A stretch of DNA of 64,000 bases, from assembly GCF_023065955.2 (NCBI RefSeq), contig NW_026622985.1, positions 580,001 to 644,000 on the forward strand. The letters are read 5' to 3'. The notes under the pieces were generated by a model, which ran no database searches, had not been told where the DNA came from, and saw only the letters and a program-made list of their open reading frames with translations. The position numbers and the translations under genes are program-made. Numbering within the stretch: position 1 is the stretch's first letter; each line of letters starts with the position of its first letter. Source of the DNA: Ursus arctos (taxonomy: Eukaryota > Chordata > Mammalia > Carnivora > Ursidae). Shown in pieces: positions 55,401 to 64,000 of this stretch.

Positions 55401-58400
55401 ATGGGGCAGGGCGGGAGGGTGAGTCTGGCGCTGGGGCTCGGTGGTTCCCAATACCCGAGGTGCGGTGCTGGACCGTTGGGGGGGGCCCCTCTGGGGCTGA
55501 TCTAGGCTTACGGTTAGCCCCCAGGAGGCCAGCCGGCCCGATCAGCCTGCTGTGCGGCGAGTGGAGGGGCAGCCCGAGGTGAGGGCGCTGGAGAGCGGGA
55601 GCGAGTGCCCAAGCGTTTTGGCGCGGGGGGCCTTCGAAGATTGCCAGGGATCGGAGGGCCCTGCCTGTTCTCCCGCCCTGAATGACTGGTGGCTGCCGTA
55701 GCAGCCGGAAGGCGACCGAGCAGCAGGGTGAGTCCGGCGCTGGGGCTCTCGGTCCCCAATCCCTGTCATTTTGACACCAGGGCCCTTGGGAGGGGCCCCT
55801 CGGGGGCCAACCTAGGGTTAGGGTTAGCCCCCAGGAAGCCAGTAGGCCCAATCCGCTGGCTGTGAGAGGAGCAGAGGGGCGGGCCGAAGTGAGCGTGCTG
55901 TCGAGCAGGAGCGTGGACCCATGCGTTTTGGTGCAGGGGGCCTTGGAACGCTGCAGGGGCTCGGAGGGCCCTGCCCGTTCTCCCGCCCTGAATGAACAGC
56001 AGCGCCCTTCGCAGCCTGGTTGGCAGCGGGGCGGCGGGGTGAGTCCGGCGCTGGGGCTCATGGGTCCCCAATCCCTGGCGTTGCGGCATCACGGCCCTTG
56101 GGAGGCACCCCTCGGGGAATACATAGGGTTAGGGTTAGCCCCCAGGAGGCCGGCAGGCCCAATCTGCCAGCTGTGCGGTGAGCAGAGGGGCGGGCCTAGG
56201 TGAGGGCGCTGGTGAGCGGGAGCATGGGCCCAAGTGTTTTGGCGTGGGGGGCCTTCGAAGGTAGCTGGGGGCTCGGCGGGCCCTGCCCATTCTCCTGCCC
56301 TGAATGACCGGCGGTGCCCCTAGCATCCCGGGTGGCAGCGGGGTGGCAGGGTGAGTCCAGCGCTGGGGCTCTGCATCCCCAATCCCCGGGGTTTTCACAC
56401 CAGGCCTCTTGGGAGGGGCCCCTCGGGGGCTGACCTAGCATTAGGGTTAGCCCCCAGGAGCCGGTAGGCCTGATCCACCAGCTGTGCGGAGAGCGGAGGG
56501 GCGGGACGAGGTGAGGGCGCTGGCGATCTGGAGTGTGGGCCCAAGCTTTTTGGCATGGGTTGCCTTTGAAAGTCGCAGGGGGCTCGGAGGGCCCTGCCCG
56601 TTTTCGTGCCCTGAATGACCGGTGGCGCCCGTAGTGGCCCGGGATGCAGCGAGGCGGCAGGGTGAGTCTGGCACTGGGGCTCAGGGGTCCCCAATACCCG
56701 AGGTGCGGGGCCTGGCCCCTTGGGAGTGGTCCCTTGGCAGCCGAGTTAAATTTATGGGGAGCCCCAAGGAGGCCTGCAGGGCCGATCCTCCGGCTGTGCG
56801 GAGAGCGGATGGGCGGGCCGAGGTGAGGGCGCTGGTGAGTGCGAGCATGGCCCAAGCATTTTGGCACGGGGTCCTTCGAACGTCAGCGGGGGCTCGGAGG
56901 CCCCTGCCCGTTCTCCCACCCTGAATGAACAAACCGCGGCACCCCTAGCAGCCTGGGTGGCGGCGGGGCGGCAGGGTGAGTCCAGTGCTGGGGCTCGGGG
57001 CCCCCAATTCCCGGCGTTGCGATGCCAGGCCCCTTGGGAGGGGACCCTTGTGGGCCGACATAAGGTGGGTTAGCTCCCAGGAGGCCAGCAGGCCCGATCC
57101 ACCAGCTGTGAGGAGAGCGGAGGGGCGGGACGAGGTGACGGCGCTGGCGATCCGGAGCGTGGGCCCAAGCATTTTGGCACGGGTTGCCTTCGAAAGTCAC
57201 AGGGGGCTCGGAGGGCCCTGCCCGTTTTCGTGCCCTGAATGACTGGCAGTGCCCCTAGCGACCCGGGTGACAGCGGGGCAGCAGGGTGAGTCCAGTGCTG
57301 GGGCTCGGGGACCCCAATCCCCAGCGTGGCAGCACCAGGCCCCTTGGGAAGGGCCCCACGGGGGCCGACCTAGGGTTAGAGTTAGCCCCAAGGAGGCAGA
57401 CCTGCCCGATTCGCCGGCTCTGTGGCGACTGTAGGTGCAGGCCGAAGTGAGGGCGCTGGCGAGTGGGAGCATGGGTCCAAGCGTTTTGGAGTGGGGGGCC
57501 TTCAAAAGTCCCTGGGGCCTCAGAGGGCCCTGCCCGTTCTCCCTCCCTGAATGACCCGTGGCGCCCCTAGCTGCCCAGGTGGCAGCAGGTCGGCAGGGTG
57601 AGTCCAGCGCTGGGGCTCGGGATTCCCCAGTCCCCGGCGTTTCGGTGCCAGGCCCCGTGATGGGCCCCTCGGGAGCCGACCTAGGGTTAGGGTTATCCCC
57701 CAGGAGGCCGGCAGGCCCGATCCGCCAGCTGTGTGGTGAGGGGAGGGGCGGGCTGAGGTGAGGGCACTGGCGAGCGGGAGCGTGGGCCCAGCCGTTTTGG
57801 CGTGGGTTGCCTTCGGAGGTCGCTGGGGGCTCGGAGGGCCCTGCCCGTACTCCCACACAGAATGACCGGCGGCGCCCCTAGAGGCCCGGGTTGCGGCAGG
57901 GCTGCAGTGTGAGTCCGGCGCTGGGGCTCGGGGGTCCCCAATCCCCGGCGTTGCAGCGCCTGACCCCTTGGGAGGAGCCCTCGGGGACGAACCTAGATTT
58001 AGGGTTAGCCCTGAAGAGGGGGGTAGGCCCGATCCGCCAGCTGTGCGGTAAGTGGAGGGGCTGCCCGAGGTGAGGGCACTGGCAAACAGGAGCGTGGGCC
58101 CAAGTGTTTTGGTGCGGGGGGCCTTCGAAAGTCGCCGGGGCACGGAGGGCCCTGCCCGTACTCCCGCACTGAATGCCCGCCGGCGCCCATAGTGGCCCGT
58201 GTGGTGGCAGGGCGGCAGGGAGAGTCCGACGCTGGGGCTTGGGGGTTCCCAATCCCCAGCATTGTGGCTCCAGGCCCCTTGGGAAGGGCCCCCCATGGGC
58301 CACCTAGGGTTAGGTTTAGCCCCCAGGAGGCCAGCGGGCCTGATCCGCTCACTGTGTGGCGAGCGGAGGGGCGGGACGAAGTGAGGGCGCTGGCGAGTGG

Positions 58401-60419
58401 GAGTGTGGGCCCAAGCATTTTGGCGTGGGGGGCCTTCGAACGTCGCCAGGGATTCGGAGGGCCCTGCCCGTTCTCCTACCCTGAATGACCGGCAGCGCCC
58501 CTAGTGTCCCAGGTGGCGGCACGGCAGCAGGTTGAGTCTGGCGCTGGGGCTCAGGGGTCCCCAATCCCTGCCTTTACGGTGCCAGGCCCCTTGGGAAGGG
58601 CCCCTCGGGGGCCCTCCTACAGTTTGGTTTAGGCCCCAGGAGGCCGGCAGGCCAGATCCGCTGGTTGTGCAGCGAGCGGAGCGGCCGGCCAAGGTGAGGG
58701 CACTGGCGAGTGGGAGCGTGGGTCCAAGTGTTTTGGCGCGGTGGCCTTCTAAAGTTGCCGGGGGCTCGGAGGGCCCTGCCCGTTCTCCTGCCCTGAATGA
58801 TCGGCGGCGCCCCTAGCGGGTGTACCTGGGGCAGCAGGGTGAGTCCGGCGCTGGGACTCGGGTCTCCCCAATCCCAGGCGTGGCAGTGCCAGGCCCCTTG
58901 GGAGGGGCCCTCTGGCACTGACCTAGGGTTAGGGTTAGTCCCCAGGAGGCCGGCAGGCCCAATCCGCCAGGTGTGGGGCGAGTGGAGCAGTGGGCTGAGG
59001 TGAGGGCACTGACGAGCGGGAGCGTAGGCCCAAGCATTTTGGCGCGGGGGCCTTCGAAGGTCGCCTGGGGTTTGGAGGGCCCTGCCCATTCTCGCGCCCT
59101 GAATGACCGGCGCACCCCTAGCGGCCCGGGTGGCAGCGGGGCGGCAGATTGAGTCCGGCGCTGTTGCTCGGGGGTCCCATTCCCTGGCGTGGCGACGCCC
59201 GGCCCCTTAGGAGGGGCCCCTCGGGGGCCGACCTAGGGTTAGGGTTAACCCCCAAGAGGCCGGCATGACCGATCAGCGGCTGTGCGGCGAGCGGAGGGGT
59301 GGGCCAAGGTGAGTGCGCTGGCGAGCGGAAGCGTGGGCCCAAGCGTTTTGGCGTGGGAGGCCTTCCAAGGTCACCGATTGCTTGAGAGCCCTGCCCCTTC
59401 TCCTGCACTGAATGACCGGCGGCACCCCAAGCAGCCCGGGTGGAGTTGGGGCAACAGGGTGAGTCCGGCGCTGGGACTCGGGGGTCCCCAATCCACGGCG
59501 TGGCGAAGCAAGGCCTCTTGGGAGGGGCCCTCTTGCGCTGACCTAGGGTTAGGGTTAGTCCCCAGGAGGCCAGCAGGCCCAATCCGCTAGCTGTGGGGCA
59601 AGTGGAAGGGTGAGCCGAGGTGAGGGCTCTGGGGAGAGGGAGAGTGGGCCAAAGCATTTTGGCGTGGGGGTTCTTCGAAGGCGCCGGGGGCTCGGAAGGC
59701 CCTGCCCGTTATCCCGCCCTGAATGACCGGCGGCACCCCTAGTGGACAGGGTGGCGGCGGGGCGGCAGGGTGAGTCCGGTGCTGGGGCTCGGGGATCCCC
59801 AATCCCCGGCGTTGCAGCGCCAGGCACCTTGGAGGGGCTCCTCAGGGGCCGACCTAGGGTTAGGGTTAGCCCCCAGGAGGCCGGCAAGCCTGATCTGCCG
59901 ACTCTTCGGTGAGCGGAGGGGCGGGCCGAGGTGAGGGCGCTGGCCAGTGGGAGCGTTGACCCAAGCGCTTTGGCGCGGGCGGCCTTCGAAGGACACAGGG
60001 GGCTCGGAGGACCCTGCCTGTTCTCCCGCCCTGAATGAACGGCGGAGCCCCTAGCAGCCCGGTTGATGGCAGGTTGGCAGTGGAGTCTGGCGCTGGGCTC
60101 GGGGGTCACCAATCCCCAGCATTGTGGCGCCAGCCCCCTTGGGAGGGGCCCTTCGGGGGCCGACCTAGGGTTAGGTTTAGACCCAGGAGGCCGGCAGGCC
60201 TGATCCCATGGCTGTGCGACGAGTGGAGGGGCCTTCTGAGGTGAGGGTGCTGGTGAGCCAGTGCGTGGGCCCCAGCGTTTTGGCACAGGGTCCCGTGATA
60301 TTTGCCGGGGTATTGAGGGCCCTGCCTGATGTCCCGCCCTTAATGTCTGGAACCCCTAGCGGCCCGGGAGGAAGCAGGGAGGCAGTGTTACTCCGGCACT
60401 GAGGCTTGGGTTCCCCAAT

Positions 60420-61740
60420 TACAGGCGTTGCGGCACCAGGCCCTTTGGGAGAGGCCCCTTGGGGGCCAACGTAGGGTTAGGGTTAGCCCCCACGAAACCG
60501 GCAGGCCCAATCCGCCGGCTGTGTGGCGCGCGGAGGGGTGGGCGGAGGTGTGGGCGCTGGCGAGCGGGAGCGTGGGCCCCAGCGCTTTTGCGCGGGGGGC
60601 CCTGGAAAGTCGCTGTGACTCGGAGGGCCCTACCCGTTCTCCCGCCCTGAATGACTGGCGGCGCCCCTTGCAGCCCGGGTATCGACAGTGCAGCAGGGTG
60701 AGTCTGGCGCTGAGGCTCAGGGTCCCCAATCACCGAGGTTGGCGGCACCAGGCCACTTGGGAGGGGTCCCTCAGGTCTGACCTAGGGTTAGGGTTAGCCC
60801 CCAGGATGCTGGCAGACCCTATCTGCTGGGTGTGCGGCGAGCGGAGAGGCGGGCCAAGCTGAGGGCGCTGGCGAGCGGGAATGTGTGCCCCTGAGTTTTG
60901 GCGCAGAGGTCCTTGGAAGGTCGCTGTGTCTCGGAGGGCCCTGACCATTCTCCCGCCCTGAATGTCCGGCAAGCCTTGCGGCCCGGGAAGCCGTGGGGTG
61001 GCAGCATTACTCCAGTGCTGAGTCTCGGGGTCCCCATTTACAAGCATTGCGGTGCCAGGCCCTTTCAGAGGGGCCCCTCTGTGGCCCACATAGGGTTAGG
61101 GTTAACCCCCAGGAGGCCGGCAGTCCCGATCCCCCGGCTATGCGGTAAGCGGAGGGGCGGGCAGAGGTGAGGGCATTGGCGAGCGGGAGCGTGGGCCCCA
61201 GCGCTTTGTTGTGAGGTCCTTTGAATTCACCAGGGTTCGGAGGGCCCTGCCCATTCTCCCGCCCTGAATGACTGGTGGCACCCCTAGCAGCCCACGTGGC
61301 GGTGGGGTGGCAGGGTTAGTGCGGCACTGAGGCTCGGGGTCCCCAATCCTCAGGGTTGGCGGCGCCAGCCCCCTTGGGAGGGGCCCCTCGGGGGTCGATC
61401 TAGGGTTAGGATTAGCCCCCAGGATGCCAGCAGCCAGATCTGCTGGCTGTGCGGCGAGCAGACAGTTCGCCAAGGTGAGGGCGCTAGCGAGCTGGAGCGT
61501 GGGTCGCAGCGTTTTGGCACGGGGGAACTTCGAAGGTGCCGGGGTCTCGGAGGGCAGTGCATGTACTCCCGTCCTGAATTATCGGCGGTGCCCTAGCACC
61601 CCTTGTGGCAGCGGGACGCCAGGGTGAGTCTGGCGCTGCCGCTCAGGTCTCCTTTCCCCAGTATTGTGGCACCAGGCCCCTTGGGAGGGGCCATTTCCGA
61701 CCCGATCCAAGGTAGGGTAACCCCCAGGAGGCCGGTAGGC
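60420..61740 (-). repeat. Higher-order module Q-M-R-S, copy 2, followed by B
   Basis: Q (about 60471, after 'ccaattacaggcgttgcgg'), M (60781, 'aggatgctggcagaccctat'), R (61087, 'ttaacccccaggaggccggc' with 'agtcccgatccc') and S (61399, 'aggatgccagcagccagatc') repeat the order seen at 23400-24335, about 37 kb away. B (about 61708) follows. Confidence 0.7.
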
Positions 61741-64000
61741 CAGATCTGCCACCTAGGCAGCGAGTGGAGGGGCAGGCCGAGGTGATGTCGCTGGCGAGCT
61801 GGAGCGTGTGCCCGTGTTTTGACGCGGGGGGCTTTTGAAGGTCGCTGGGGGCTCAGAGGGCCCTGCCTGTTCTCCCCCCTGAATGACATCAGCATCCCTA
61901 GCGGTCTGGGTGGTGGCGTGGTGGAAGGGTGAGTCCGGCGCTTAGGCTTGGGGGTCCCCAATCCCCGGCATAGCGGAACCAGGCCCCTTGGGAGGGGCCC
62001 CTCAGGGGCCGACCTAGGGTTCGGGATATCCCTCAGGAGACAGGCAGGCCCGATTTCCTGTTGTGCCAAGAGCGGAGGGGCGGGCCGAGGACAGGGTGCT
62101 GGCGAGTGGGAGCATGGGCCCAAGCATTTAGGCGTGGGGGGCCTTCAAATGTTTACGGGGGTTCGGAGGGCCTTGCCCGAAATCCTGCCCTGAATGATTG
62201 GCGGCACCCCTAGCGGCCCAGGTGGTGGCGGGGTGACAGGGTTAGCCCAGTGCTGGGGCTCGTGGGTCCCTAATCCCTGGCTTTGCGGGACCAGGCCCCT
62301 TGGGAGGGTCCCCTTGGGGGCCGACCAGGGTTAGGGTAAGCTCCCAGGAGGCCGAAGGCCCAATCCGCCAGGTGTGCGGTGAGCGGTGGGGCGGGCCAAG
62401 TTGAGCGCACTGGCCAGCGGGAGCCAGGGCCCCAGCATTTTGGCACGGGGGGCCTCTGAAGGTCACGGGGGGCTCGTAGGGCCCTGGTCTTTCTCCCACC
62501 CTGAATGACGGGCGGCGCCCATAGCAGCCCGGGTGAAGGCGGGGCGCCAGGTGAGTTGGGCGCTGGGGCTAGAGGGTTCCCAAACCCCAGTGTTGCGGGG
62601 CCAGGCCCCTAGGAGGGGTCCCTCGGGGCCGACCTAGGGTTAGGGTTAGCCCCCAGCAGGTCAGCAGGCCTGATCCACCGGCTGTGTGGAGAAAGGACGG
62701 GCAGACCAAGGTGAGAGCGATGGCGAGCGGGAGCATGGACCCCAGCATTTTGGCACGGGGGGCCTTCGAAGGTCGCCAGGGGCTTGGAGGGCCCTGCCTG
62801 TTCCCCCGCCCTGAATGACCGGCGATGCCCCGAGTGGCCCTGGTGGTGGCGGGGCGGCAGGGTTAGTCCAGCGCTGTGGCTCGGGGGTGCCCAAATCCCC
62901 GCTTTGAGGTGCCAGGCCCCTTGGGAGGGTCCCCTCGGGGGCCGACCAGGGTTAGGGTAAGCCCCCAGGAGGTCGAAGACCCGATGCACCAGTTGTGCGT
63001 CAAGCGGAGGGGTGGGCCGAGGTGAGTGCGCTGGGGAGCGGCATTGTGGGCCCAAGCGTTTTCATGCGAGTGGCCTTCGAATGTCACCGCGGGCTCGGAG
63101 GGCCCTGTCCATTCTCCCACCCTGAATGACCAGCGGCGCCATTTGCGGCCCGGTTGGCAGTGGGGAGGCAGTGTGAGTCTGGCACTGGGGCACGGGTGTC
63201 CCCAATCCCCGGCGTTGTGAAGCCAGGCCCCTTCAGAGGAGCCCCTTGGGGGCCAACCTAGTGTGGGGGTTAGCAATTTAGGAAGCCGGCAGACCCAATC
63301 AGCTGGCTGTGCGGCGAGTGGGGGCATGCTGAGGTGAAAGCGCTGGAAAGCAGGATTGTGGGCCCAAGCATTTTGCAGCGGGGGGCCTTCGAATGTAACC
63401 AGGGGCTCGGAGGGCCCTGCCCGTTCTCCTGCCCTGAATGACCAGTGGCGCCCTTAGCGGCCCGGGTGGTGGTGGTGCGGAAGGGTGAGTCAGGTGCTGA
63501 GGCTCAGGGTTCCCCAATCCCTGGCGTTGTGGTGCCAGGCCCTTGGGGTGGGCCTCTCGGGGGCCGAGGTAGGGTTACGGTTAGCTCCCAGGAGGCCGGC
63601 AGGCCCGATCCGCTCTCTGTGTGGAGAGCGAAGGTGCGGGCGGAGGTGAGGGCGCTCTCGAGCGGGAGTGTGGGCACCAGCGTTTTGGCGAGGGGTCCTT
63701 TGAAGGTCACCGGTGGTTCGGAGGGCCCTGCCCATTCTCCAGCTCTGAATGACTGGCAGCGCCCCTAGCGGCCCGGGTGTCGACGGTGGGGCAAGGTGAG
63801 ACTGGTGCTGGGGCTCGGGGTCCCCAATCCCCAGCATTGTGGCACCAGGTTCCTTGGGAGGGGTCCCTCGGGGGCCGACGTAGGGTTAAGGTTAGCCCCA
63901 AGGAGGCCAGTAGGCCTGATCCGCTGCCTAGGCAGCGAGCAGAAGGGAGGGCCAAGGTGAGGGCGCTGGTGAGCGGGAGCGTGGGCCCAGGTGTTTTGGC

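Larger units (their letters stand above)
8897..64000. repeat. Telomere-motif satellite array, about 312-bp monomer
   Basis: One GC-rich tandem repeat fills the rest of the window. Spacing between successive telomeric blocks is mostly 309-314 bp (for example exactly 313 bp from 13684 to 13997), so about 175-180 monomers are present. Each monomer usually carries CTAACCCTAACCCTAGG or its complement once. It also carries the palindrome CCTTCGAAGG, a GGGGCCCC-type palindrome, a CCGCTAGGGGCGCC segment and TCATTCAGGGCGGGAG. Monomers differ by substitutions and small indels, and many CpG sites vary to TpG or CpA. The array is open at the right edge. Cat satellite FA-SAT (about 483 bp, GC-rich, with TAACCC) is a conceptual parallel from memory, but homology is not shown. 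No coding function is supported. Confidence 0.97.
33896..64000 (-). repeat. Satellite block 4, TTAGGG orientation, to window end
   Basis: Roughly 96 monomers are in one orientation with no further switch seen. Subtype mixing is greatest here: E, D and C monomers between about 46190 and 62330, G monomers with 'ctagtattaggg' at 43081, 45251, 46811, 47431, 48361 and 53031, and P monomers with 'gatcccatggctgtg' near 36600, 40018 and 60204. The block continues past the right edge. Confidence 0.95.

Noticed and set aside
8897..64000. True telomere tract
   Set aside because: Telomeric hexamers come two or three at a time inside a 312-bp monomer and in both orientations. No pure telomeric run is present.
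8897..64000. CRISPR-like or bacterial repeat array
   Set aside because: Repeats are about 312 bp with no spacers, and the flanking SINEs, L1, L2 and MIR are mammalian.
8897..64000. CENP-B box indicating a centromeric satellite
   Set aside because: I looked for a TTCGTTGGAARCGGGA-like sequence in the monomer and saw none. The TTCGAAGG palindrome is only superficially similar.
8897..64000. Ribosomal DNA or a GC-rich multi-copy gene family
   Set aside because: No 18S, 5.8S or 28S sequence is recognisable, and the unit length and telomeric motifs do not fit.

Overview
This window is nuclear DNA from a carnivoran mammal. The left part carries several copies of the carnivore tRNA-Lys-derived SINE (CanSINE, with the 'CCTGGGTGGCTCAGT' head, a CT-rich stretch and an AAAT tail), carnivore-type L1 3' ends, and old mammalian MIR and L2 fragments. 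The SINE subtype with 'cagagatagagacagccagcgag' character resembles, from memory, those of arctoid carnivores (bears, seals, mustelids). That placement is an inference. I found no protein-coding gene, tRNA, rRNA or other functional RNA gene.

Positions 1-8896 are ordinary intergenic or intronic-type sequence of moderate GC. They hold six CanSINEs (two forward, four reverse; two with exact 16-17 bp target-site duplications), two MIRs, up to three L2 pieces, two L1 3' ends, a probable older L1-type 3' end near the left edge, one unclassified possible repeat and several simple repeats.

From about 8897 to the right edge (55.1 kb, about 86% of the window) everything is one GC-rich tandem satellite. 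The monomer is about 312 bp, giving roughly 175-180 copies. Almost every monomer contains one short block of telomeric sequence (usually two CCCTAA/TTAGGG hexamers) in a GC-rich, CpG-containing body with several palindromes. The array has four blocks of alternating orientation: CCCTAA-strand from 8897 to about 17560, TTAGGG-strand to about 31410, CCCTAA-strand to about 33895, then TTAGGG-strand to the end. The three switch points each show 3-6 bp of microhomology. Monomers diverge into recognisable subtypes. Some subtypes recur in the same order at distant places, so the array has a patchy higher-order structure shaped by unequal exchange, deletion and inversion.

The arrangement looks like a subtelomeric or heterochromatic satellite similar in concept to the telomere-motif-bearing cat satellite FA-SAT, but with a shorter monomer. 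The array runs off the right edge, so its full size and chromosomal position are not visible. On the TTAGGG strand many monomers contain a GC box, a consensus-type E2F site and a splice-donor-like sequence upstream of the next telomeric motif. This makes transcription from the array a testable idea but not a demonstrated one. Many long open frames cross the array, but they come from its composition and are not genes.
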